Shown here piece by piece: positions 1-8,131 of a stretch of 64,000 nt of DNA. The position numbers were made by a program, and so were the translations under genes. Each line of letters opens with the position of its first letter. The first letter of the stretch is position 1. Source of the DNA: Pseudomonas sp. GM80 (lineage in GTDB: Bacteria; Pseudomonadota; Gammaproteobacteria; Pseudomonadales; Pseudomonadaceae). The notes under the pieces are model-generated. The model was given only the letters and a program-made list of their open reading frames with translations. It was not told where the DNA came from and searched no databases. The DNA lies in NCBI RefSeq assembly GCF_000282515.1, contig NZ_AKJD01000251.1, positions 1-64,000 of the forward strand. The letters are read 5' to 3'.

Positions 1-125
1 CCGAGTTCACTGTCGACCAGCAATGGCGGCTGGTTCTGCGGCGTGGTGGTGTTGCTGCACGCGCTCAACGCCATCAGCAGCATCGGCAACGCCAGACGTG
101 CCGGTTTGGATCCTGACCCCTTCAT
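1..125 (-). CDS. gspD: Type II secretion secretin GspD (HxcQ-type), 5' end only
   Basis: Only the first 41 or so codons lie in the window, read leftwards from an ATG at 125. The N-terminus has a few polar residues, then a hydrophobic stretch ending in LSACSN, a lipobox-like signal whose Cys would be lipidated. Hxc-type secretins are known to be lipoproteins that reach the outer membrane by themselves, so this fits HxcQ better than an Xcp-type secretin. The start overlaps the stop of gspM (ATGA-type coupling). Identity rests on position after gspM and the lipobox, because no secretin domain is inside the window. Confidence 0.65.
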   Translation of the reverse strand, partial: MKGSGSKPARLALPMLLMALSACSNTTTPQNQPPLLVDSEL

Positions 126-670
126 GAAGCTTCCTTAGCGCCCAGCGCCTGATCCATGCGAACGGTGCCTGACAAAGTGCCGGCAGTGACTTCGGTCGAG
201 GGGTTGTCTGCGCGTTGCAAACGGGCCTCGACCACTTGCAGAGAAAGTTGTGCCGGGTTGCTCAACAGCCAGTCGAGCACGGCGTCGGCCGGCGCCGCGT
301 CGAAGGTCAACTGCCAGGCACCGGCCTCCCCGGCATGCAATTGATAGTGCCCGGCCAGGCCGCTGGCTTGCAGAGTCTGCTCCAGCGACTGCGCCACGTT
401 TTGCCCGTCCGGGCGCACGCTGACTTCACGCAGCAGCACTTCCAGCGCTTCGGTCTGCGCACGCAGCTTTGGCGTCTCCGCTTGCCAATAAGTGATTTTC
501 TTCAGCGGCGGCTGGATCAGCGCGACCCACAGCAGCAAGCCGATCAGCGCAACGGCCATGCCGGCGACCATGCGTTTTTCGCGCAACGCCAACGGCTGCC
601 AACGGGCCTGCACCTGAGCGTTAAAGCGTTGCCACTTGGCGCGGTAGAGCGCGAGCGAGGCCTTATTCAT
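122..670 (-). CDS. gspM: Type II secretion inner-membrane platform protein GspM (HxcZ-type)
   Basis: A 182-residue protein of the inner-membrane assembly platform that partners GspL. It has a short cytoplasmic N-terminus rich in basic residues, one membrane segment at about residues 40-57 (VAGMAVALIGLLLWVALI), a coiled-coil-prone stretch, and a ferredoxin-like periplasmic domain. The ATG at 670 overlaps the gspL stop by 8 bases, so I prefer it to the longer reading that starts at 748. It is followed by gspD with a four-base overlap. Confidence 0.85.
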   Translation of the reverse strand: MNKASLALYRAKWQRFNAQVQARWQPLALREKRMVAGMAVALIGLLLWVALIQPPLKKITYWQAETPKLRAQTEALEVLLREVSVRPDGQNVAQSLEQTLQASGLAGHYQLHAGEAGAWQLTFDAAPADAVLDWLLSNPAQLSLQVVEARLQRADNPSTEVTAGTLSGTVRMDQALGAKEAS

Positions 671-1841
671 CTTCTTCTGCTCCGCCGCTGTCATCGCTCT
701 CGCTTGGGGTGGCTTCAGTGGCCGGACGCAAAGTCCAGCCCTCGTCATCTGCCGTCACGCTGATACCGGCCTGGGCCAAAGTGCTTTGCCAATCCTGATC
801 ATTGCCGCCACGACGAGCGTCGGTGAGCAAACTCAGTTGCAAGGTGCCGTCGACAAACGCCAGCCGCTCGACACTGCCGGCCATCGACGGCATGCCGCTG
901 CCCGCCTGCAACACCAGCCGATTAAAAGTCTGCGCCGGATCATCCGCCGCGCCCTTCTGCCGCGCCGCCAGTTGCTGTCGCGCTTGTTGCAACGGGTTGA
1001 GGATCACCGGCAACTCAGGGAAGGCCTGCTTTACCCGCAGGTTCATCTGAGCTTTCAACTGCTGGCCCTGCCCGGCCTCGCGAGCGGCATACAGGTTCAA
1101 ACCGATCACCCACACCGCCACGGCCAAAGCCGAAAACCCAATGGCTCGGCCCCAACCGCGATGCTCGGTGTTCTGCGTTTGCACCGCGCCGTGCAGCCCC
1201 CAACCGGGCAACGGCCCAGTCCAGCGCTGCGCATCACTCATCGGCAATTCGGCAGCCGGCGGCGGTTGATCGCCGATCCAGTGAAGAGTCGCACCCGGTT
1301 CCCAAACAACACCGTCGAGGCCGTCATCAAACAACGGCTGCACCCGCGCCGCTTGCACACTGTCACGCAGCAGTAAATGCCCGTCCTGCACGCAAGCAAC
1401 GGTGCCCGGCAGCACCGGCAAACAGTACGGCGCCGGGTAGAGACCGCGCAGGTTCAGCCCAGCACTTTTCAGCAACTGACCAAACCCCAACAACTGTTGC
1501 CGAGGCGCCCAGGCGATCTGCACCTGCCCGGCCTCGTCCCGCGAGCTGTGCGCAATGTGCATCTCGCTGCTGTCGCCAAGCATTAACGCCTGCGCCGCAC
1601 ACTGCACCGCCGCGACAATCTTGTTGGCAGGCAACGGCGGCAAATCGAGACTCGCCAACAGGCTGTCAGCCGGGTGCAGAAAGCACACCAGCGGTGGCAG
1701 TTTCGACTGCTGACTCAACTGGCTCAAACTATGGCGTTCTTCCCGCGTGACCTGCCCTTGACGATCCAGCCAGGCGCAGTGCAATTGACTGTGCAGATCC
1801 AGTTCCGCCAGGGGCGGCAACGCCACCTTCAACTGGCTCAT
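663..1841 (-). CDS. gspL: Type II secretion platform protein GspL (HxcY-type)
   Basis: A 392-residue protein. The N-terminal half resembles the actin-like cytoplasmic GspL domain that docks the GspE ATPase. A membrane segment at about residues 233-250 (FSALAVAVWVIGLNLYAA) and a periplasmic ferredoxin-like domain follow. The acidic tail (DDSGGAEEDE) is unusual but lies in the region overlapping gspM. Start and stop both overlap neighbours (gspK by 4 bases, gspM by 8), indicating a translationally coupled operon. Confidence 0.85.
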   Translation of the reverse strand: MSQLKVALPPLAELDLHSQLHCAWLDRQGQVTREERHSLSQLSQQSKLPPLVCFLHPADSLLASLDLPPLPANKIVAAVQCAAQALMLGDSSEMHIAHSSRDEAGQVQIAWAPRQQLLGFGQLLKSAGLNLRGLYPAPYCLPVLPGTVACVQDGHLLLRDSVQAARVQPLFDDGLDGVVWEPGATLHWIGDQPPPAAELPMSDAQRWTGPLPGWGLHGAVQTQNTEHRGWGRAIGFSALAVAVWVIGLNLYAAREAGQGQQLKAQMNLRVKQAFPELPVILNPLQQARQQLAARQKGAADDPAQTFNRLVLQAGSGMPSMAGSVERLAFVDGTLQLSLLTDARRGGNDQDWQSTLAQAGISVTADDEGWTLRPATEATPSESDDSGGAEEDE

Positions 1842-2797
1842 ACGCCCACCCGCGACCAGATCACTTGCGGCAAGCGGTCCTCGCTGCGATGCAACAACGC
1901 CTCAAGACTGACCCGCCGCTGATCGCGTCGCGCCTCGCCGCGCAGTCGAAACCAGTCACTGGTGATGCCGACCTTGACGCTGGTCAGCTCCAGTTGCGGC
2001 ATGCGCAAGCGGTTAACGAAATCGCCACGGTTGATAAACCAGCGCCCGGCATCGCGCTCGGCGATCAGCGCATTGGCACGCTCCAGCGACAACCCCGGCA
2101 CATACGCAGCCAAGACCGGCGCGGTGGCGGTGTTGCCATTGAGCCAGGTCGTCGCCGGAATCACCGTCAGGTACGGCGCCAGTTTGCCCATCACCGCCTC
2201 ATTCACGCCGTCCAGGCTGCGCAAATCATCAAGGCTGCGCAGCATCGGCATTGTCGGATTCTGCGGTTTGTGTGAAGCGTTGGGCGACGTCGCGCGACCG
2301 CTGTCGAAACCACTTTTCGGCGCCTCGGCCATCTGCACATTCAGCAGTCGCGGGTACGAAGCAATCACCCGCTGACTGATGCGCTGACTCAACCCGGCAC
2401 TGACCCCGATCAACTCGCACAAGCGCTGAAACGCCGCGACCTGCGCCTCATCAACCCGCTCGTTGGCCACCAGATTGCGCAGGTTGAATTTGCCCTGCTC
2501 ATCCTCCAGCCGCCCCTCAAAACCTTGCGCGGAGAGACGCTGCGCCCACGGCTGATCGAGCCGGGTCAACGGATCGCGCTGACGGTCGTCCCAGAGCAAT
2601 TGTCGGCTGATCTCCAACCCGCCCTGCACCAGCCAACGCCCCTGCACACGCTGCTGATCCGCCTCCAGCGCACGGGTCGACACGCTCTGGCGCGTCAACA
2701 TGCCCGCCGCAATCACCGCCACCACGGCCGCAATCAACAACGCGCTGATAATCGCCATACCCTGTTGCTTCGCCCCCTCAGGCGAGCGGCTGTTCAT
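1838..2797 (-). CDS. gspK: Type II secretion minor pseudopilin GspK (HxcX-type)
   Basis: A 319-residue protein. The prepilin-peptidase site is QQG followed by MAIISALLIAAVVAVIAAGM; position +5 is Ser rather than Glu, the usual situation in GspK, which caps the pseudopilus tip with GspI and GspJ. The large insert domain (about 120-260) with helix-hairpin-helix-like segments is typical of GspK length. It starts 8 bases after gspG and overlaps gspL by 4 bases. Confidence 0.88.
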   Translation of the reverse strand: MNSRSPEGAKQQGMAIISALLIAAVVAVIAAGMLTRQSVSTRALEADQQRVQGRWLVQGGLEISRQLLWDDRQRDPLTRLDQPWAQRLSAQGFEGRLEDEQGKFNLRNLVANERVDEAQVAAFQRLCELIGVSAGLSQRISQRVIASYPRLLNVQMAEAPKSGFDSGRATSPNASHKPQNPTMPMLRSLDDLRSLDGVNEAVMGKLAPYLTVIPATTWLNGNTATAPVLAAYVPGLSLERANALIAERDAGRWFINRGDFVNRLRMPQLELTSVKVGITSDWFRLRGEARRDQRRVSLEALLHRSEDRLPQVIWSRVGV

Positions 2798-2805
2798 GGC
2801 CGGCC

Positions 2806-3264
2806 TTACAACTGCCAGGAACCGATATCGGCATTCACGCCGTCGCCGTCAGGCTGACCGTCTGCACCGAGGGAAAAGATGTCGATCTCGCCATTGGCGC
2901 CGGGGTTGAGGTACTGATAAGGACGCCCCCACGGATCATTCGGCAAACGCTCCAGGTACGAGCGCCAATTGCTGTTCTTCGCATCCGCCGGCCGCTCCAC
3001 CAACACCTTCAGCCCCTGATTCATGCTCGGGTAAGTGCCGTGATCGAGGCGATACAACTTCAACGCCTGCATCAACCCACCAATGTCCTGCTTCGCCGCC
3101 GTCGCCCGCGCCTGATCCGGCCGGTCGAGCACCTTGGGCACCACCATCGCTGCCAAAATCCCCAGAATCACCACGACCACCATGATCTCGATCAGGGTAA
3201 AACCCTGCTGCCCACGCGGCGTGCGCAACGGTTGCTGACGCGATTTGAAAGGTGCGATATCCAT
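2806..3264 (-). CDS. gspG: Type II secretion major pseudopilin GspG (HxcT-type)
   Basis: A 152-residue major pseudopilin. It has the cleavage site QQG^FTLIEIM with Glu at +5, a hydrophobic helix, and the C-terminal pattern DPWGRPYQYLNPG...DIFSLGADG, the calcium-binding loop seen in GspG. The ATG at 3264 gives the usual leader length; a longer in-frame reading to 3309 adds residues unlike family members. It is the first gene of the minus-strand gsp operon, divergent from gspI. Confidence 0.92.
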   Translation of the reverse strand: MDIAPFKSRQQPLRTPRGQQGFTLIEIMVVVVILGILAAMVVPKVLDRPDQARATAAKQDIGGLMQALKLYRLDHGTYPSMNQGLKVLVERPADAKNSNWRSYLERLPNDPWGRPYQYLNPGANGEIDIFSLGADGQPDGDGVNADIGSWQL

Positions 3265-3411
3265 CTCGACAATCCCTGGCTTGATTCGATTCGACGCGCA
3301 GTGTTGCAAGAAGATATGTCAGTGATGTTGAAAATCCTCGGGTGTTTTCGTCGTCAAGCCGTCAAGCACGCGGGTTAGCGTCGAGGGCTGTGTTTTGGCT
3401 TTGGGCCACTT

Positions 3412-3786
3412 ATGCGTGCGCGTTCGCGAGAAGCAGGTTTCACCCTGATTGAAGTGCTGGTGGCGCTGGCGATTATTGCCGTGGCGATGTCGGCGGCTGT
3501 GCGCGTGGCGGGGTTGATGACGCAGAGCAGCGGGATTTTGCGGGATCGCTCGGTTGCGATGCTGGCGGCGCAAAGCCGCATGGCCGAGCTGCGCCTGGAA
3601 GGCAAGTTGCCAATGGGCATGAAAGCGCAGGATTGCGATCAGGGGCGGTTGTTGCTGCGCTGTGAACAAGTGATCGCGTCGGCAGAACATGGTCGATTGC
3701 TAAAAATCGGCATCCAGGTATTCGACCGCAACCAAGACGCCCCGCCCCTGGCAAAACTCGAAACCCTACTCACCCACCCCCTGTAG
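3412..3786 (+). CDS. gspI: Type II secretion minor pseudopilin GspI (HxcV-type)
   Basis: A 124-residue pseudopilin with the cleavage site REAG^FTLIEVLVALAIIAVAM (Glu at +5), followed by the CDQ...LLRCEQ cysteine pair usual for GspI. It is transcribed away from gspG. Its TAG stop (3784-3786) is formed by the first bases of a REP element (ctgtagg), so the extreme C-terminus (THPL) may have been set by REP insertion. Its expected neighbour gspC lies 17 kb away at 20915, showing the locus is split. Confidence 0.88.
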   Translation: MRARSREAGFTLIEVLVALAIIAVAMSAAVRVAGLMTQSSGILRDRSVAMLAAQSRMAELRLEGKLPMGMKAQDCDQGRLLLRCEQVIASAEHGRLLKIGIQVFDRNQDAPPLAKLETLLTHPL

Positions 3787-3866
3787 GAGCTGCCGAAGGC
3801 TGCGATCTTTTGATCTGGCTTTTAAAAGGCAAAATCAAAAGATCGCAGCCTTCGGCAGCTCCTACA
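3782..3866. repeat. Paired REP (BIME), marks left edge of island
   Basis: Two inverted copies of the Pseudomonas REP tgtaggagctgccgaaggct, each extended by gcgatcttttgat and separated by about 20 bases, forming a long imperfect palindrome. It overlaps the gspI stop codon. This is the leftmost non-hxc sequence of the 17 kb insertion. Confidence 0.85.
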
Positions 3867-4022
3867 TGAATATCTTGGGCAGCGGAAACAGCGCGTGTGC
3901 TTCGCTTTAACAGGGGATTGCCTGTCGCAATGCTCGACCATTGCCAATGCCTGCTATCCGCCAGAAGCAGTGATGGCACAACAATGGTATCGTCCACTCC
4001 TTTTCAACATTTCTGACAGTTT

Positions 4023-4094
4023 ATGAACAAAGCCAAATCCTCAATCCAGGCCGTTGCTCGCGCATCAGGCATCCCTGAATCAATGGATACCTGA
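4023..4094 (+). CDS. Possible 23-codon leader ORF upstream of the LemA operon
   Basis: ATG at 4023 opens 23 codons (MNKAKSSIQAVARASGIPES...) ending in TGA at 4092-4094, two bases before the next start codon. The tight spacing would allow translational coupling to the downstream membrane protein. There is no family assignment, and it may be chance or the remnant of a longer N-terminus in another frame. Confidence 0.25.
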   Translation: MNKAKSSIQAVARASGIPESMDT

Positions 4095-4095
4095 C

Positions 4096-5199
4096 ATGGC
4101 CAACACATCGCAGAACGCGAAATTAAACAAGTTACTGGCTGACAGCGAAGCCAGTCTTGCCACGGCTCAATCCAATACCGACCTATTAAAGACGATCCAA
4201 GAGTTCGTCTCGTACAACGGCCCGCTCAAATTCAGTTTCACACGCGCATGGTGGTTTTTCGGCGCGGGCCTGCTATTGATCGCGAGCGCTGTGGCCTTTC
4301 CCAAGTATGCGAACACCTACACCGTCGCCTCTTTTTTTTACCGTCTGCAAATTGACCCCGACTTGTTCCCCGTAATCCTTGGTGTGCTCGGCATCGTTTC
4401 TACCGGTGGAAGTCTGGCATGGATGAAGACCAAAGCTGATCGTTTGCCTTCACTCAGTAACAGAATCGCTCGCCTGTCATCCTACTTCCACAACGGATTG
4501 ACCTGCCTGGCAGAAGACCCGCGCTATACCCTCAGCAAGTTGGATGCGCAATTTGCTGATTACCGGCGGGGCAACTACAGCCGCGAATTGCTGCAGTCGA
4601 TGCAGGGTGTATTTAACGGCCCGCTGCACAACCTCGCTTACGAGTACCACCGCCTGCACTACGTCGACAAACGAAAGGTAAAAACCACCGTTAACGACGG
4701 CAAGGGAGGCACTAAAACAGAGACTCGAGTGGTGTATGACCACTACGACCGCTACAGTCTGGTCATCGACTTTCCGTGGGTCACCGGCGTATCGGTCAGA
4801 ACTGACGGGCAATCACAAAACGACTATCCGAGCCGCATGGACACGGCGTCTCCGGATTTTAATAAAGCGTTCCGTTTGACCGGGCGCAGCGAGATGACCT
4901 GTGCGAAGTTCATCAAACCTTCGACGGTGCTGCACTTGTTGAAGGTATTCAACGTACTCAAGGTTCCGAACCTGGAGTTCGCCGACAGTGGAAAACTCTG
5001 CCTCAGCTTCGCCAACAGCGACCTGCTCACGTTCGCTACTCAATATTCGCTGTCTTCACCCAACGAGTTTTACGCAGAAATTGCTGCGGGTGTCGAACTG
5101 CCGGGCCTGGTGTCTGCACTCCAATGGAGCCATGCACTCGGTGAACTGCACGATGACAACTTTGCCGCCTCTCCCCTAACAAGCCGCCAAGAGAAGTAA
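4096..5199 (+). CDS. Two-helix membrane protein partnered with LemA
   Basis: A 367-residue protein. The N-terminus is cytoplasmic and helical; two membrane segments lie at about 45-65 (WWFFGAGLLLIASAVAFP) and 90-110 (LFPVILGVLGIVSTGGSLAWM); a long soluble domain follows. It stops three bases before a LemA gene, so the two are certainly one operon. LemA genes often sit beside membrane proteins of this layout, but I know no established function. ATG at 4096 is chosen over the TTG at 4054 because it begins the well-behaved polar N-terminus. Confidence 0.7.
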   Translation: MANTSQNAKLNKLLADSEASLATAQSNTDLLKTIQEFVSYNGPLKFSFTRAWWFFGAGLLLIASAVAFPKYANTYTVASFFYRLQIDPDLFPVILGVLGIVSTGGSLAWMKTKADRLPSLSNRIARLSSYFHNGLTCLAEDPRYTLSKLDAQFADYRRGNYSRELLQSMQGVFNGPLHNLAYEYHRLHYVDKRKVKTTVNDGKGGTKTETRVVYDHYDRYSLVIDFPWVTGVSVRTDGQSQNDYPSRMDTASPDFNKAFRLTGRSEMTCAKFIKPSTVLHLLKVFNVLKVPNLEFADSGKLCLSFANSDLLTFATQYSLSSPNEFYAEIAAGVELPGLVSALQWSHALGELHDDNFAASPLTSRQEK

Positions 5200-5202
5200 G
5201 AC

Positions 5203-5772
5203 ATGGACACTACACTCACCCTCGCCATTGTTATCGCTGTAGTCATCATCGTAGCGGGCGTCGTCATCTACAACGGCATTGTTGGCGGTCACAACCGCGT
5301 CCAGCGTGCCTGGTCGGACGTCCTCGTGTACGAACGCCAGAAGACAAAAGTGCTCGACCAACTGCAAAAAGTGCTCGCAGACTTCATGGTCTTCGAGTCC
5401 AGCCTCCTCGAAAAAATAGCCGGCCTGCGCAGCGCGATCCACAGCCTGCCTGCTGGAGCGGACGGCAATGCCCTCGCGACAGTAGAAACCGCCTCACGGG
5501 AGCTGATGGGCGGCTTGCGCGTCACCTTCGAGGCTTACCCTGACCTGAAAGCATCCGAATCGGCGAACAACATGATGCGTGAGATTACCGAACAGCAAGA
5601 AAACGTCGGCGCGGCCATCACCATCTACAACCGCAACGTCGAACTGTTCAACAACTCCATCGAAATGTTCCCAGGCTCCGTCGTCAACAGCCTGTTCAAC
5701 AAGAAATCGCCGGTAATACCGTTCTCCGATACCGAAGCATCGCAAGGTTTCTCCTACACCCCGAATTTCTAA
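5203..5772 (+). CDS. LemA family protein
   Basis: A 189-residue protein with the classic LemA layout: an N-terminal membrane anchor (about residues 5-25), a YNGIVGGHNRVQRAWSDV motif, then a long helical domain ending with YNRNVELFNNSIEMFPGS and a short tail. LemA proteins are membrane-anchored helical bundles with an N-terminus usually outside the cytoplasm; their role is unknown. It is the last gene of the operon with 4096-5199. A non-coding stretch follows. Confidence 0.9.
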   Translation: MDTTLTLAIVIAVVIIVAGVVIYNGIVGGHNRVQRAWSDVLVYERQKTKVLDQLQKVLADFMVFESSLLEKIAGLRSAIHSLPAGADGNALATVETASRELMGGLRVTFEAYPDLKASESANNMMREITEQQENVGAAITIYNRNVELFNNSIEMFPGSVVNSLFNKKSPVIPFSDTEASQGFSYTPNF

Positions 5773-6128
5773 TTCGCACAATACGTCGACCATCACCCAT
5801 GAGGGAGATGGTCGCCCCCCGCCTCAGCCGAACAAAATATCCGTGCCCCACCCAACCCCCCTGTAGGAGTGAGCCTGCTCGCGAAAGCGCCAGAACCAAC
5901 ACCGCTCAATCACCCGGTAATCCCGCCCCCCGCATATCTATCGGAATCTTCATTGCGTCTCGGCCCCCACCACCGATCCGTCCCCTTGCCTCAACAGACG
6001 TAAGCGTCCGGCGAACACATCCCCCTGAAGCTGACAAGGAGCCATCGCCTCCCCTGAACCGAGGCAGTAGTGGTTATGCGGATTCTGTTCTCTATAATCA
6101 CCGACCGGCCATGTTTAGGGTGCCTGTT
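5773..6128. other. Intergenic stretch with a REP half and a relic of the DUF6124 module
   Basis: There is no convincing gene. It holds a single REP of the tgtaggagtgagcctgctcg type at about 5861-5895. At about 5971-6004 a segment (gatccgtcc...caacagacgtaag) matches the outer part of the DUF6124 module at 7664-7692. It is best read as the scar of an additional, mostly deleted module copy. Confidence 0.5.
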
Positions 6129-6611
6129 ATGCCAGCCTCCGCTGATCAAAACTCCGCTGTCGTTTTATGCGCAGCGTCCAATAACGACCTGGAAGATCTG
6201 GTAGCCATCAGGATTGAGGCCATGCGCGAGAGCCTTGAACGGCTTGGACGATTTAACCCGGATCGTGCGCGCGAACGATTTATTGCTGGGTTCGACGCTA
6301 ACAGCACACGCCGCATAGAAGTCTCAGGTGATCTGGTCGGTTTTGTCGTAATCAAAGACCAGCAGAGCGAGCTGCTGCTTGACCACTTGTATGTGATACC
6401 CAGTGCTCAAGGAGCAGGAATCGGCTCTGAAGTGCTTACTCGGATTTTCAGAGAGGCCGATGAGATCGGGCGCCCCATCAAGGTGGGTGCTCTCAAGGAA
6501 AGCGCTTCAAATCGCTTTTACACTCGCCATGGCTTCGTGTTCGTCGAAAGCGGTGAATTCGATAATTATTATGTCCGGGCTAACGGTAAAGCCGTTGAAT
6601 CGAGCGACTAG
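6129..6611 (+). CDS. GNAT family N-acetyltransferase
   Basis: A 160-residue GCN5-type acetyltransferase. The acetyl-CoA signature is YVIPSAQGAGIGSEVL (about residues 84-99), preceded by the beta-4 strand SELLLDHL and followed by SNRFYTRHGFVFVE, the usual C-terminal GNAT strand-helix. ATG 6129 has a good Shine-Dalgarno (ttaggg) nine bases upstream. An open frame extends to 5799 but reads through REP DNA and is not credible. The substrate is unknown. It stands alone between REP elements. Confidence 0.85.
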   Translation: MPASADQNSAVVLCAASNNDLEDLVAIRIEAMRESLERLGRFNPDRARERFIAGFDANSTRRIEVSGDLVGFVVIKDQQSELLLDHLYVIPSAQGAGIGSEVLTRIFREADEIGRPIKVGALKESASNRFYTRHGFVFVESGEFDNYYVRANGKAVESSD

Positions 6612-6672
6612 GCACATCTTGATACGGTGCCCCTTCTCTATTCTTCAAAAATAAATCCGCCTCTTTCCCCCA

Positions 6673-6875
6673 TGTAGGAGCTGCCGAAGGCTGCGATCTT
6701 TTGATCTTGTTTTTCCAAATCAAAATCAAAAGATCATCCGATCACGGCCCGAGCCTCCAACAGCTCCCAAACAAATATCTCAGACCCAGTTCCCAAAGTT
6801 TTCAGCGCCAGACACAACATCAATGACCAACACAAAACCCTGTAGGAGTGAGCCTGCTCGCGAAGGCGCCAGAAC
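6673..6875. repeat. Degenerate BIME plus single REP
   Basis: At 6673 a good REP (tgtaggagctgccgaaggct) faces a badly eroded partner near 6740-6769. A second REP variant (tgtaggagtgagcctgctcg) lies at 6840-6875, immediately downstream of DUF6124 copy A. Confidence 0.7.
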
Positions 6876-6914
6876 GGACACCCAATCAATCACCAGATGT
6901 ACCGGACACCCGCA

Positions 6915-7274
6915 TCACTCCGGCAACTGCAAATTATCCAGCGCCCGATTCACCGCCAACTCCCCGAGCATGATCAACTGCGCGATCCCCAACAACGCCC
7001 GACGCTGCGACGCCGGCAACAGACTGGCGACGTTCTGCGCAATAGTTTTGGCCGAAGCGAGCGTTTCGCTGGCATCCGTCAGCAGTTCTTCGTTTTTGTT
7101 GTCGGCAGTGACGGCGTACATCCCACGGTTTTTGCGTGGCGGCGGCGTGGAACCGGGTGGACAGAGGTAATGATCGAGCGCGCGGTCGGCGGCTTCGTGG
7201 AGTTTTTTGGAATCGATGGATTCGTAAGGGGAAACTGAGGCGGTTTCAGGCGGGTTGAGTGTTGGTTTGATCAT
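6915..7274 (-). CDS. DUF6124 family protein, copy A
   Basis: A 119-residue soluble protein of unknown function recognised as DUF6124: MIKPTLNPPETASVSPYES start, central HYLCPPGSTPPPRKNRGMYAV motif, helical C-terminus ending LGELAVNRALDNLQLPE. It is one of three paralogues in this window (with 9150-9509 and 13226-13585). ATG at 7274 has the Shine-Dalgarno AAAGGAG, which lies inside the predicted switch helix of the 346-nt leader. This copy is the most diverged (for example ADNKNEELLTDASET against ADNKTEELLVDASAT). Confidence 0.85.
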   Translation of the reverse strand: MIKPTLNPPETASVSPYESIDSKKLHEAADRALDHYLCPPGSTPPPRKNRGMYAVTADNKNEELLTDASETLASAKTIAQNVASLLPASQRRALLGIAQLIMLGELAVNRALDNLQLPE

Positions 7275-7620
7275 GGTGGAGCTCCTTTGAAGTGAAGCTG
7301 CCAATTCCTGTCGCTAAACAGAAAGGGTGGCGGCTGTACGCAGGTTAGCGAACCGGTCAAAGGCACCCGGTAGACCTCGAAAGGTCTCCCGCATACAGCC
7401 ACCATAACGAAATTGCAGACATACAGATCCGCAACGAAGCCTGGAACGCTGATGCACCTTCAACTTGAGCCGAGTCGCTAAACCCGATCGCTGATTCGTC
7501 AGCGACCGGACCACAATAGAACCCGCCCCCAAGGCGCACAAGCCGGCGGATTCTGGCGTAGCTGTAGGCAAAGGCGCAAGGATGTGTAGCCTGCGAGAGT
7601 GTCTGGAGATGTTTTTAAAC
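7275..7620 (-). ncRNA. Structured 5' leader of DUF6124 copy A (predicted translational switch)
   Basis: Coordinates are plus strand and the RNA is the minus strand. Elements: S1 (7284-7290 plus 7311-7317), which covers the Shine-Dalgarno; P1 stem 7328-7338 with 7394-7404 (11 pairs, one G.U); M (7345-7351, 7357-7363), complementary to S1 in two blocks of 7; a hairpin with UUCG loop (7372-7377/7382-7387); S3 (7475-7481), a second copy of the tcgctaa block; hairpin 7488-7494/7499-7505. M sits in the P1 loop, so pairing with S1 or S3 makes a pseudoknot. The part of S3 equivalent to the 7284-7290 block pairs only weakly here (TTGA). Confidence 0.65.
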
Positions 7621-7746
7621 GTTCGCGTTTAACGAGACCTCATTCCGTCACGTACCCGCAACAGATCCGTCCTCTTATCCCAACAGACGTAAGAAAATGG
7701 CCGAAACGGCCAGTAGTTACTGACAACCTCGGCCACATGAGCAGCT

Positions 7747-8034
7747 CTATTTTTTGCGGCACATCTCAACGTCATCCTGGGTTTTCAGGTCTGTATCTAT
7801 TCCCAAGCGATATCTGCAGTAGTCGATAATCCATCCCCGCTCCTCTGCTGTCAGGCGCTCTACCTTCCTGATCTCTCCATCATTGGCGTGGATGTTGTGG
7901 AACTTCATCTGAAACGTGGGGTGCTTCTTGATGAAGACAATCGTCTCAATGTCACCATCCTCAAGGGCTTCGTAATAGCCGACGTAGAGCATGGTCACTA
8001 CGGCGAGGATTGCTGCGATCAAAAGCTTTTTCAT
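7747..8034 (-). CDS. Small exported or membrane-anchored protein of unknown function
   Basis: A 95-residue protein that begins MKKLLIAAILAVVTMLYVGYY, a membrane anchor or uncleaved signal, followed by a soluble domain with TAEERGWIIDYCRYRLG and a DVEMC tail. It is the last gene of a compact minus-strand group (8964 to 7747). A fragment of a paralogue (matching WIIDYCRYRLGIDTDLKTQD) survives at 10001-10077, next to DUF6124 copy B, so this gene has been copied with the module. Confidence 0.6.
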   Translation of the reverse strand: MKKLLIAAILAVVTMLYVGYYEALEDGDIETIVFIKKHPTFQMKFHNIHANDGEIRKVERLTAEERGWIIDYCRYRLGIDTDLKTQDDVEMCRKK

Positions 8035-8131
8035 TCTTGTGGCGCCGGGGGTGGAAGTAGTTGGGTTTTGGCATGAAAGGAGAGTCTTCGTAAACGACCT
8101 CACCGAAGGACTGATTGTCTTTTTGCCCCAT
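7961..8131 (-). CDS. Possible 56-residue ORF overlapping its neighbours
   Basis: It starts MGQKDNQSFGEVVYEDSPFM at an ATG whose first base is shared with the TAA of 8131-8511 (TAATG overlap), a typical coupling arrangement. It ends inside 7747-8034 in another frame. The N-terminal half has plausible composition, but the C-terminal part (RRSDHALRRLLRSP) looks like an out-of-frame reading of the MKKLL gene. It may be a genuine small protein or the remains of one truncated by a frameshift. Confidence 0.3.
   Translation of the reverse strand: MGQKDNQSFGEVVYEDSPFMPKPNYFHPRRHKNEKAFDRSNPRRSDHALRRLLRSP

Noticed and set aside
3265..3411. Pho box between gspG and gspI
   Set aside because: Half-site-like tgtca occurs near 3317 but no second half at the 11-base period is convincing, so PhoB control is not claimed from sequence.
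5799..6128. N-terminal extension of the GNAT gene
   Set aside because: The extension reads through a REP and a module relic (CRSEPARESARTN is translated REP), and the start at 6129 has a good ribosome-binding site.
7311..7505. Integron attC site
   Set aside because: tcgctaaac/gttagcga superficially resembles attC ends (RYYYAAC/GTTRRRY) but does not fit the consensus, the block occurs twice per copy, cargo orientation varies, and no integron integrase is present.
7314..7571. ORFs inside the DUF6124 leaders (also 9696-9983 and 13582-13962)
   Set aside because: Frames differ between copies, and substitutions preserve base pairing rather than amino acids, so an RNA explains the conservation better than a protein.
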